A stretch of 11,442 bases of DNA from 66-474 sp035572335 (GTDB lineage: Bacteria > Pseudomonadota > Gammaproteobacteria > Xanthomonadales > Rhodanobacteraceae): assembly GCA_035572335.1 (NCBI GenBank), contig DATNAW010000010.1, positions 1 to 11,442 on the forward strand, written 5' to 3'. Below, piece after piece: positions 1-7,292 of this stretch; position 1 is the first letter of the stretch; each line of letters opens with the position of its first letter. Under the pieces are notes generated by a model. It was not told the origin of the DNA, ran no database searches, and saw nothing but the letters and a program-made list of their open reading frames with translations. A program made the position numbers and the translations under genes.

Positions 1-983
1 TTGATGTGGAAGCGGCGTCCGACGCCCTGGAACTGTTCCAGCGCGTGCTTGATGGCATACGGCTCGACACCAAGGTGCCAGCCGATCGTGGCCGCCGCCA
101 GCGCGTTCGACACATTGTGGCGGCCCGGCAGGTTCAACGTGATCGCCAGCGCCGGCTGGCCCGGAAGCAGCAGGTCGAAATGCGTGCGTGCACCGTCGGC
201 GCGCAGGTTGACGCCGCGCACGTCGGCCGCGTGATCGATCGCATACGTCAGCGTCGAACGCGCGGTGTTCTGCGCAAGCTCCGCGACTTCGGGATTGTCC
301 ACGCACAGCACCGCCAAGCCGTAGAACGGCAGGCGATGCAGGAAATCCGCAAACGCCTGCTTCAATTCCGCGAAGTCGCCGTGGTAGTGGTCGAGGTGAT
401 CGGCGTCGATGTTGGTGATCACCGCGATCACTGGCGACAGTTTCAGGAACGAGCCGTCGGACTCGTCGGCTTCGGCGACCAGATACGTGCCCGCGCCCAA
501 TCGCGCGTTCGCACCGGCTGACAGCAGTTGCCCGCCGATCACGAAGGTCGGGTCGTAGCCGGCTTCGGCGAGCACGCTGGCGGTGAGGCTGGTCGTCGTG
601 GTCTTGCCGTGCGAGCCGGCCACCGCGATGCCGCGGCGGAAGCGCATCAACTCGCCCAGCATTTCCGCGCGCGGCACCACAGGAATGCGGCGCACCTCGG
701 CCGCCACGAATTCCGGGTTGTCAGGCTTGATCGCGCTCGACACCACCACCGCATCGACGTTGGCGACGTGTTCCGCGGCATGTCCGATCGACACGTCCAC
801 GCCCATGCCGGCGAGCCGCTCGGTAACCGGCGAGGCCGCGCGGTCGGAACCCGACACGTCGTAACCCAGCGTGTGCAGCACCTCGGCGATGCCGCTCATG
901 CCGGCGCCGCCGATGCCGATGAAATGCACGCGGCGGAAGCCCTGCATGATGTCGCCGTGTGGGGGGAGGCGATGCGGCGTCAT
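1..983 (-). CDS. murC: UDP-N-acetylmuramate--L-alanine ligase MurC (C-terminus cut by window)
   Basis: MurC is the cytoplasmic ATP-dependent ligase that adds L-alanine to UDP-MurNAc, the first amino acid of the peptidoglycan stem. About 327 codons are present; the reading frame runs off the left edge, and full-length relatives have roughly 470-490 residues. The N-terminal UDP-binding glycine-rich loop GIGGAGMSG is at residues 23-31, and the ATP P-loop GSHGKTTTT starts at residue 123 with the catalytic lysine at 127. The last readable residues, FQGVGRRFHI, match the conserved stretch between the central and C-terminal domains. The ATG at 983 overlaps the murG stop as ATGA and has GGAGG at 991-995, seven nt upstream. 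An ATG at 947 would also keep the domain, but it lacks this context. Identity is firm; only the C-terminal domain is unseen. Confidence 0.97.
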   Translation of the reverse strand, partial: MTPHRLPPHGDIMQGFRRVHFIGIGGAGMSGIAEVLHTLGYDVSGSDRAASPVTERLAGMGVDVSIGHAAEHVANVDAVVVSSAIKPDNPEFVAAEVRRIPVVPRAEMLGELMRFRRGIAVAGSHGKTTTTSLTASVLAEAGYDPTFVIGGQLLSAGANARLGAGTYLVAEADESDGSFLKLSPVIAVITNIDADHLDHYHGDFAELKQAFADFLHRLPFYGLAVLCVDNPEVAELAQNTARSTLTYAIDHAADVRGVNLRADGARTHFDLLLPGQPALAITLNLPGRHNVSNALAAATIGWHLGVEPYAIKHALEQFQGVGRRFHI

Positions 984-2065
984 GCGGCCGCCTCCAGGCA
1001 ACGCTGCGCGATCACGTCGGCCGCGTCCGGTTTCGCCAGCGTGCGCGCGGCGTTGGCCATTGCGAGGCGCGTGTCGGCGTCGCGCAGCAGGCGTTCCAGC
1101 ATTCCCGCAAAACGTGTCGCGTCGAAGTCGCGGTCCTGCACCAGTTCGGCGGCACCGACTGCAACGAAGCCTTCCGCGTTTTGGGTCTGGTGATCGTCCA
1201 CCGCATACGGGAACGGCAGCAGGATCGAACCCAGACCCGCCGCCGCAAGCTCCGCCAGCGTCAGCGCGCCCGCGCGGCAGATCACGAAGTCGGCCCACGC
1301 GTAGGCAGATGCCATGTCGGCGATGAACGGCTCGACGCGTGCCTCGACATCGACGCGCGCGTAGGCGGCACGCGTGTCCTCGAGATGCTTGGCACCGCAT
1401 TGGTGGCGCACCTCGGGGCGGCGCTCTGCCGGAATGCGCGACAGTGCGTTCGGCAAGCCCAGGTTCAAGGTGCGCGCACCGAGGCTTCCGCCCAACACCA
1501 GCAGGCGTGGCGCGCCGGTGCGATTAGCGAAGCGGGCTTCGGGCGCAGGCAGCGCGGCGATGTCTGCGCGCACCGGGTTGCCCGTCCACTCGGCATGCGC
1601 CTCCGCGGGAAACGCATCGGAGAAGCCCGCCATCACCTTGCGGGCGATGCGCGCCAGCACGCGGTTGGTGAAACCGGCGATGCGGTTCTGTTCGTGCACC
1701 AGCAACGGGCGCCGCTGCAGCCACGCGGCAACGCCGCCGGGGCCGGCGACATAACCGCCCATCGACAGCACGCTGCGCGGATTCGCTTCGCGCAGCGCGC
1801 GCCATGCGCCGATCATCGCGCGCACCAGCATCCACGGCGCCGCGATGCGTTGCGCCAGGCCCTTGCCGCGCAAGCCCTTCACGTGCAGCGTCCGCAGCGT
1901 GAGGTGATGCTCCGGCACGATCCGGTTTTCCATGCCACCTTCCGCGCCCAGCCACAACACTGGCACGTCGCGCGCGCGCAGCGCCGCCGCCACCGCGAGG
2001 CCGGGGAAGATGTGGCCACCGGTTCCGCCGGCCATGATCAGCACGGGCGCCTGCACGTCGCTCAT
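980..2065 (-). CDS. murG: UDP-GlcNAc:undecaprenyl-PP-MurNAc-pentapeptide GlcNAc transferase MurG
   Basis: MurG is the GT28-family glycosyltransferase on the inner face of the cytoplasmic membrane that adds GlcNAc to lipid I to make lipid II. The product is 361 residues, close to the 355 of E. coli. The N-terminal Rossmann domain has the lipid I/phosphate loop GGTGGHIFPG at 13-22, HEQN at 124-127 and GNPVR at 162-166. The C-terminal domain has GGSLGA at 192-197, the donor-binding run from CRAGALT to the conserved Glu272, and DDHQTQNA at 290-297. The ATG at 2065 overlaps the ftsW stop (ATGA), and GAGG lies seven nt upstream (2073-2076). A long in-frame extension upstream of this ATG is just ftsW read out of frame. 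The gene is followed directly by murC, with a four-nt overlap. Confidence 0.98.
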   Translation of the reverse strand: MSDVQAPVLIMAGGTGGHIFPGLAVAAALRARDVPVLWLGAEGGMENRIVPEHHLTLRTLHVKGLRGKGLAQRIAAPWMLVRAMIGAWRALREANPRSVLSMGGYVAGPGGVAAWLQRRPLLVHEQNRIAGFTNRVLARIARKVMAGFSDAFPAEAHAEWTGNPVRADIAALPAPEARFANRTGAPRLLVLGGSLGARTLNLGLPNALSRIPAERRPEVRHQCGAKHLEDTRAAYARVDVEARVEPFIADMASAYAWADFVICRAGALTLAELAAAGLGSILLPFPYAVDDHQTQNAEGFVAVGAAELVQDRDFDATRFAGMLERLLRDADTRLAMANAARTLAKPDAADVIAQRCLEAAA

Positions 2066-3345
2066 GCGTGCACCTCGTTGAACGTCGGTTCGATCCGCTT
2101 GCGCGCCGCCAGCGGCAGTTCGGCGGATGCGCGATCGGTCGCGACGGCGGACGCCGGCGAACCCGCCGGACGCCGCGTCGCCATCCGCCGCGCATCCTCG
2201 GCACGGTGGATTTCGTACGCCGCGCGCACCAGCACGCCCAGCATCACGCAGGTCATCAACGTGCTCGATCCGCCGGAACTGATCAGTGGCAGCGTCAGGC
2301 CCTTGGTCGGAAGCACGCCCAGGTTCACGCCCACCGACACCAATGCCTGCAGCCCGACCATCAGAGAAATGCCGAATGCGACATACCCCGCGCGGTGCTG
2401 CCCGACTTCCACGCCGCGCAGCCCGAGTTGCAATCCGCGCCCGACCAGCAGCGCGAACAGCGCGAGCACGAACAGCACGCCGAAGAAGCCGAGTTCCTCG
2501 GCGATCACCGCGAGGATGAAATCGGTGTGCGCTTCCGGCAGATAGAAAAGCTTCTGCACGCTGCCACCCAGGCCCACGCCGAACCACTTGCCACGCCCGA
2601 CCGCGATCAACGCCTGGGTCAACTGGAAGCCGTTGTCGAACGGATCCTTCCACGGGTCGAGGAACGAGGTGAGCCGCTTGACGCGATAGTCGGTGGACAA
2701 CGCCAGCCACGCCCCCAACGGCAGCATCGGGAGGCCCATGATCACGAGGTTGCGCATGCGCGCGCCGCCCAGCCACAACATGCCGATGGTGACCACGCCG
2801 ATCAGCGCGGCCGAACCGAAGTCGGGCTGCGCCAGCAGCAGAACCGCGGTCAGGCCCGCGACCGCGACCGGTTTCACGGCGCCGAGGAATTTCGTTTCGA
2901 CGGCATCGCGATGCCGCACCAGGTAACTGGCGACGTACAGCACCACCGTCAGCTTGGCCAGTTCCACCGGCTGGAACCCGGAGATGCCGAGATTGATCCA
3001 GCGGCGCGCTCCGTTGATGCGCATGCCGAGGTGCGGCACGAACACCAGCAGCAGCAGGCCGAAGGTAACCAGCATCATCCGGCCGGAATAGCGTTCCAGC
3101 CAATCCAGTTCGACGCGCGCGGCGATGAACCATGCGGCCGCGCCGCCCACCAGCAGGAACGCGATGTGCCGCTTGAGGTAGTGAAATTCGCCGATGTGCT
3201 GGCCGTCCGCGACCGCAATGGAACTGGACGCCACCATCACGATGCCGAACACGACCAGCCCGGCGATCGCCAGCAGCAGCCACGGATCGTGACGACCTTC
3301 GGGGCCGTATTTGCGCACCGCTTGTGAGGGGCCGAGTCCGAGCAT
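2062..3345 (-). CDS. ftsW: Septal peptidoglycan glycosyltransferase FtsW (SEDS family)
   Basis: FtsW is the polytopic SEDS polymerase that strings lipid II into septal glycan, working with its partner FtsI. The product has 427 residues and about ten hydrophobic segments, the first at roughly 22-42. Family motifs are clear: GARRWINLG with FQPVELAKL at 112-132, QPDFGSA at 173-179, the loop PEAHTDF at 270-276 with Asp275 (the acidic residue known to be essential in SEDS proteins), and PLISSGGSS at 353-361. After the last membrane segment there is a cytoplasmic tail of about 45 residues rich in Ala and Arg. The ATG at 3345 shares its A with the mraY TGA (TGATG), and GAAGG sits seven nt upstream (3353-3357). 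In most gammaproteobacteria murD lies between mraY and ftsW; here there is no room for it. Confidence 0.97.
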   Translation of the reverse strand: MLGLGPSQAVRKYGPEGRHDPWLLLAIAGLVVFGIVMVASSSIAVADGQHIGEFHYLKRHIAFLLVGGAAAWFIAARVELDWLERYSGRMMLVTFGLLLLVFVPHLGMRINGARRWINLGISGFQPVELAKLTVVLYVASYLVRHRDAVETKFLGAVKPVAVAGLTAVLLLAQPDFGSAALIGVVTIGMLWLGGARMRNLVIMGLPMLPLGAWLALSTDYRVKRLTSFLDPWKDPFDNGFQLTQALIAVGRGKWFGVGLGGSVQKLFYLPEAHTDFILAVIAEELGFFGVLFVLALFALLVGRGLQLGLRGVEVGQHRAGYVAFGISLMVGLQALVSVGVNLGVLPTKGLTLPLISSGGSSTLMTCVMLGVLVRAAYEIHRAEDARRMATRRPAGSPASAVATDRASAELPLAARKRIEPTFNEVHA

Positions 3346-4427
3346 CACCGCACCTTCAATGTCGCAAGACCGACCAGCACCAGCACCACCGAGATGATCC
3401 AGAACCGCACGATCACGCGCGGCTCGGGCCAGCCCTTCAATTCGAAGTGGTGGTGGATCGGCGCCATCCGGAACACGCGCTTGCCGCGCAATTTGAAGCT
3501 GCCGACCTGCAGCATCACCGACGCGGTTTCGACCACGAACAAGCCGCCCATCACCAGCAGGATGATTTCCTGGCGCACGATTACCGCGACGCAACCGATC
3601 GCCGCACCGATCGCGAGCGCACCGACGTCACCCATGAACACCTGCGCGGGGTAGGTGTTGAACCACAGGAATCCGAGCCCCGCGCCGGTCAGAGCGCCGC
3701 AGAAAACGCTGAGTTCGCCCGCGCCCGGGATTGAGGGAATGCCGAGATACGCCGAGAACACCGCGTTGCCGGCGAGGTAAGCGAATGCGCCGAGCGCGGC
3801 GGCCACCAATACAGCCGGCATGATCGCGAGACCGTCGAGGCCGTCGGTGAGATTCACCGCGTTCGAAAATCCGACGATCCACAGATAAGCGACGACGACA
3901 AACCCCGCACCCAGCGGAACCGCGACGTGCTTGAACAGCGGCACGTACAGCGCGGTCGCGGCCGGCACGTCGGCGGTGTAGAACAGGAACAGCGCGGCGG
4001 CGAGTCCGACCACCGACTGCGCGAGGTATTTCCAGCGCGCGGGCAGGCCGTGCGGATCCTTCAGCACGAGCTTGCGGTAATCGTCGTAGAAACCGATCGC
4101 GCCGCAGGCCAGCGTCACCAGCAGCACCACCCACAGGTAGCGGCTGTGCAGGTCGCCCCACAACAAGGTCGCGATCACGACCGCGGCCAGGATCAATGTG
4201 CCGCCCATCGTCGGCGTGCCGGCTTTCGAAAGATGCGTTTGCGGACCGTCGCTGCGCACCACCTGTCCAGCCTTCAATTCGGTCAGGCGGCGGATCACCG
4301 CGGGGCCGAAGAACAGCGCGCCGAACAACGCCGTCAGCGCCGCCATGATGGTGCGGAACGTGATGTAGTCGAACAGGCGGAACGCGCCGAAATAGGTTTC
4401 GAGCCACCTTGAAAGCTCAAGCAGCAT
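3345..4427 (-). CDS. mraY: Phospho-N-acetylmuramoyl-pentapeptide transferase MraY
   Basis: MraY is the integral membrane transferase that moves phospho-MurNAc-pentapeptide from UDP to undecaprenyl phosphate, giving lipid I. It is exactly 360 residues, the same length as E. coli MraY. The catalytic aspartate pair is in GFYDDYRK (Asp115-Asp116). NLTDGLDGL is at 192-200, the third catalytic aspartate is in MGDVGA (Asp267), and PIHHHFELKGWPE with its histidine triad is at 323-335. About ten hydrophobic helices are visible. Position 270 is Ala where E. coli has Ser (MGDVGS); the catalytic residues are intact. The ATG at 4427 lies inside the 3' end of murF (11-nt overlap), with a GGGGG run at 4437-4441 as a modest ribosome binding site. 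Confidence 0.98.
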   Translation of the reverse strand: MLLELSRWLETYFGAFRLFDYITFRTIMAALTALFGALFFGPAVIRRLTELKAGQVVRSDGPQTHLSKAGTPTMGGTLILAAVVIATLLWGDLHSRYLWVVLLVTLACGAIGFYDDYRKLVLKDPHGLPARWKYLAQSVVGLAAALFLFYTADVPAATALYVPLFKHVAVPLGAGFVVVAYLWIVGFSNAVNLTDGLDGLAIMPAVLVAAALGAFAYLAGNAVFSAYLGIPSIPGAGELSVFCGALTGAGLGFLWFNTYPAQVFMGDVGALAIGAAIGCVAVIVRQEIILLVMGGLFVVETASVMLQVGSFKLRGKRVFRMAPIHHHFELKGWPEPRVIVRFWIISVVLVLVGLATLKVR

Positions 4428-5784
4428 GCCGGCCGTCCCCCTTGTCGTCCAGCAACGCGGCGACGACGCGCTCCATGTGCGACGCGTGCGAACCTTTCAC
4501 CAGCACGCTGACGTTCGCGTGCAGGTCGCGGCGCAACGATGCGACCAGCGCGGGCTGGTCGGCGAAGACGTGCGCATCCGCGCCGAATGCTTCCGCGGCG
4601 TTCGCGGCGAGCGCACCGACCACGTACAGGCGCGCGATGCCCTGCTCGCGCGCGGCGCGGCCGATGCCTGCGTGCAACCCCGCCGCATCGGGACCCAGTT
4701 CGCCCATGTTGCCGAGCACCAGCCAACGCTCGCCGGGTTGCAACGCCAGGGTCGCCACCGCTGCCAGCGCGGAACCGGGATTGGCGTTGTAGCTGTCGTC
4801 GAACAGCGTCCAGCCTTGCGACGATTCGCGCCGCAGCAGCCGGCCGCTGACCGCTTCGGCGTCCTGCAGCCCGGCGACGATCGTGTCCAGCGGCACGCCC
4901 ACGGCGAGCGCCGTTGCCGCGGCGGCCGCCGCGTTGGCGACGTTGTGGCGTCCCGGCAGAGGCAGGTGCACGGTGGCTTCGCCGGCCGGCGTCTTCAACG
5001 TGAAACGGCTGCCCGCCGCGTCCAGCGCGATTTCGGTGGCACTGACGTCCGCATCCGCATCCAGCGCGAATCGCAACTTGCGGCGCGACCCGGCAAGCCC
5101 GGTGAAATACATCGCGAACGCATCGTCGGCGTTGATCACCGCGACGCCGTCCGGCGGCAACGCCTGGTACATCGCGCCTTTGGTTTCGGCGATGCCTTCC
5201 AGCGTGCGCATGCGTTCGAGGTGCGCAGGCGCGATGTTGTTGACGAGACCGACGCGCGGACGCGCGATCGACGCGAGGTAGGCAATGTCACCCGGCTTGC
5301 CCGCGCCCATTTCCAGCACCGCGTAGCGCGTGTCTTCCGGCATCGCAAGCAGCGTCAGCGGCAGGCCGATCTCGTTGTTGAAGCTGCCGCTGTTGGAATG
5401 CGTCTTGCCGTGGCGCGAAAGGATGCGCGCGGCCAGCGCCTTGACGCTGGTCTTGCCATTCGAGCCGGTAATGCCAATCACCGTGACGTCGCGCTGCGCG
5501 CGCACCGCGCTGGCGAGATCGCCCAGCGCGTGCAACGTGTCGGCCACCACGATCTGCGGAATATTCGCATCCACGCGGCGCGACACGATCGCGCCGGCCG
5601 CGCCGCGCGCCACGGCATCCGCGACATGGTCGTGGCCGTCGTGCGTTTCACCGACCAGCGCGACGAACAATTCGCCCACCTCGATCGTGCGCGAATCCGT
5701 GGACACGCCGCAGACGGTCGCATCCGCGTCCTGCAGCACGCCGCGTGTCCACACCGCGATCTCCTTGAGGCGCAGGCTCAGCAC
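4417..5784 (-). CDS. murF: UDP-MurNAc-tripeptide--D-alanyl-D-alanine ligase MurF
   Basis: MurF is the last cytoplasmic Mur ligase; it uses ATP to attach D-Ala-D-Ala to UDP-MurNAc-tripeptide. The product is 455 residues (E. coli 452). The N-terminal domain has the family pattern TDSR at 29-32 followed by ELFVALVGE. The ATP loop GITGSNGKTSVK is at 104-115 with Lys111; NNEIGLP follows at 136-142, LPLPGRHNVANA at 274-285 and DDSYNANPGS at 329-338. Near the C-terminus, VLVKGSHASHME matches the family end. No ATG suits the N-terminus. A GTG at 5784 gives VLSLRLKEI, which aligns with the E. coli start and has GGAGG seven nt upstream, so it is chosen. It overlaps murE by seven nt and mraY by eleven. 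Confidence 0.97.
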   Translation of the reverse strand: MLSLRLKEIAVWTRGVLQDADATVCGVSTDSRTIEVGELFVALVGETHDGHDHVADAVARGAAGAIVSRRVDANIPQIVVADTLHALGDLASAVRAQRDVTVIGITGSNGKTSVKALAARILSRHGKTHSNSGSFNNEIGLPLTLLAMPEDTRYAVLEMGAGKPGDIAYLASIARPRVGLVNNIAPAHLERMRTLEGIAETKGAMYQALPPDGVAVINADDAFAMYFTGLAGSRRKLRFALDADADVSATEIALDAAGSRFTLKTPAGEATVHLPLPGRHNVANAAAAAATALAVGVPLDTIVAGLQDAEAVSGRLLRRESSQGWTLFDDSYNANPGSALAAVATLALQPGERWLVLGNMGELGPDAAGLHAGIGRAAREQGIARLYVVGALAANAAEAFGADAHVFADQPALVASLRRDLHANVSVLVKGSHASHMERVVAALLDDKGDGRHAA

Positions 5785-7292
5785 GGCTGCGCCTCCAGGG
5801 TGGCGCGTGCCACCTGCAGATCGTCGAACGGATGCCTGGCGCCACCCACTTCCTGGTAGGTCTCGTGGCCCTTGCCCGCGATCAGCACCACGTCGCCCGC
5901 GCGTGCCCGTGCGATCGCGAGATCGATCGCACGGGCACGGTCGCGCATCACCGTCACGTGTTCCGGCGCGCGCATGCCTGCGACTATCTGCGCGACGATC
6001 GCGTCGCCATCCTCGCCGCGCGGGTTGTCGTCGGTGACGATCACGGCGTCCGCCATCCGCTCGGCGATCGCGCCCATGATGGGACGCTTGCCCGCGTCGC
6101 GTTCGCCGCCGCAACCGAACACGCAGATCAACCTTCCATCGCAATGCGCGCGCAACGCGGCCAGCACCTGTTCCAGTGCGTCCGGCTTGTGCGAGTAATC
6201 GACCACCACCAGCGGCAACGCGCCGCCGCCAAGCCGGTTCATGCGGCCGTTGATCGGTTGCAGTGCTTCCAGCGCGGCGCGGATCTGCGCAAACGGCACC
6301 TTCAGCGCGCCCAGCACGCCCGCCACCGCCAGCAGGTTGGCGACGTTGAAGCGTCCGAGCAACGGGCTGTGCACGGCCGCTTCACCCCACGGCGTTGCGA
6401 GCAGGAAGTCGATACCGTCCGAATGCGTGTGGACATCGCTCGCCCGCACGTCGGCATTCGCTTTGTCGATGCCGCAGCGGATGACCTGTACCCCCGCCGG
6501 AACGCGCATCGCGAGTTCGCGCCCGAATGCGTCATCGACATTGACCACCGCGGCGCGCAGGCCCGGCCACGCGAACAGTTTCGCCTTGGCCGCACCGTAG
6601 GCTTCCATTGTGCCGTGGTAGTCGAGGTGGTCGCGCGTGAGGTTGGTGAACACCGCGACGTCGAAATGGATGCCGTCCACGCGATGCTGGTCCAGCGCGT
6701 GCGAAGATACTTCCATCGCCACGTGCGTTGCACCGGCATCGCGGAATTCGGTCATCAGGCCGTGCACGCGGATCACGTCCGGCGTGGTGCGCTCCCCCGC
6801 GTGCAGCGCGCCGTGCAGACCCGCGCCCAGCGTGCCGATGGTCGCGGCCCGCTTGCCGAGTTGCGCGAACGCCTGCGCCAGCAATTGCACCGTCGATGTC
6901 TTGCCGCTGGTGCCGGTGACGCCAACGATCGTCATCGCGGCTGACGGATCATTGAAGAAGCGCGCGGCGATTTCGCCAAGGTGCAAGCGCAGGTCTTCTA
7001 TCCAGACTGCGGGAACGGGGAACGGGGAACGGGAAACCAAGGGACCACGCGATTCGCCCGTTCCCTGTTCCCTGTTCCCGGTTCCCGTTTGTTCGGCAAG
7101 AACGGCCACCGCACCTTGCGCCACCGCTGCGTCCGCAAACTCGATCCCGTGGTGCTTCGCACCCGCCAGCGCGACGAACGCGTCGCCCGCGCGCACGGCG
7201 TGCGAATCCTGTGTCAGTCCGGACACCACGATGTCGCCGTGCGACGGTGAGCCAATGCCACGCAACAATTCGTCGAGGCGCATCGCACTCAC
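5778..7292 (-). CDS. murE: UDP-MurNAc-L-Ala-Glu--meso-2,6-diaminopimelate ligase MurE with a repeat-encoded insertion
   Basis: MurE adds the third stem-peptide residue in the cytoplasm. The product is 504 residues from the GTG at 7292 (501 from the ATG at 7283). Visible are SGLTQDS at 24-30, the P-loop GVTGTSGKTS at 124-133 (Lys131), SSHALDQHR at 195-203, NLTRDHLDYHG at 216-226, and YGAAKAK with Lys235 at the place of the carbamylated lysine. DNPR at 422-425 is the motif that marks meso-DAP specificity, and AGKGHE follows near 471. The odd part is residues 69-94, a low-complexity stretch beginning TGTGNREQGTG and ending SPFPVP. It is encoded by an inverted heptad-repeat element and is about ten residues longer than the E. 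coli loop at this place. Motifs on both sides remain in frame, so the enzyme is probably functional. Confidence 0.97.
   Translation of the reverse strand: MSAMRLDELLRGIGSPSHGDIVVSGLTQDSHAVRAGDAFVALAGAKHHGIEFADAAVAQGAVAVLAEQTGTGNREQGTGESRGPLVSRSPFPVPAVWIEDLRLHLGEIAARFFNDPSAAMTIVGVTGTSGKTSTVQLLAQAFAQLGKRAATIGTLGAGLHGALHAGERTTPDVIRVHGLMTEFRDAGATHVAMEVSSHALDQHRVDGIHFDVAVFTNLTRDHLDYHGTMEAYGAAKAKLFAWPGLRAAVVNVDDAFGRELAMRVPAGVQVIRCGIDKANADVRASDVHTHSDGIDFLLATPWGEAAVHSPLLGRFNVANLLAVAGVLGALKVPFAQIRAALEALQPINGRMNRLGGGALPLVVVDYSHKPDALEQVLAALRAHCDGRLICVFGCGGERDAGKRPIMGAIAERMADAVIVTDDNPRGEDGDAIVAQIVAGMRAPEHVTVMRDRARAIDLAIARARAGDVVLIAGKGHETYQEVGGARHPFDDLQVARATLEAQPC
5792..5796 (-). promoter_or_regulatory. 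Ribosome binding site that selects the murF GTG start
   Basis: GGAGG sits seven nt before the GTG at 5784, inside the last codons of murE. No ATG in this frame matches the MurF N-terminus, so this site decides the start. The murE stop is then only two nt into the second codon region, favouring coupled translation. Confidence 0.75.
5902..5939. repeat. Perfect 16-bp inverted repeat in the murE 3' coding region
   Basis: CGTGCCCGTGCGATCG (5902-5917) and its exact complement CGATCGCACGGGCACG (5924-5939) flank a 6-nt loop. It encodes murE residues 452-464 (RARAIDLAIARAR), a segment without length change relative to E. coli, so it arose by codon choice and not by insertion. It ends about 118 nt before the murF start in the message, and no T-run follows it. 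Confidence 0.85.
7010..7086. repeat. Inverted heptad-repeat element (GGGAACG type) inside murE
   Basis: The left arm has three exact GGGAACG heptads from 7011 to 7031 followed by a decayed one. The right arm has four NGTTCCC heptads from 7059 to 7086. Bases 7010-7033 pair with 7057-7080 (24 bp, two G-T wobbles in RNA) around a 23-nt loop. The left arm on the plus strand, and the right arm on the minus (murE mRNA) strand, each have at least four G-runs of three or more with 3-4-nt loops, a G-quadruplex pattern. From memory, similar NGGGAAT-type inverted heptad repeats are common between genes in Xanthomonadales; here the element is inside a coding sequence. Confidence 0.9.

Noticed and set aside
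959..2545. A 528-codon plus-strand frame, with similar long ones at 2068-3327, 4426-5859 and 5832-6944
   Set aside because: All lie opposite well-supported mur/fts genes, have biased composition and show no recognisable motifs.
7011..7086. The short repeats in murE as a CRISPR array
   Set aside because: The units are seven nt, without spacers, in inverted orientation and in frame in a gene.
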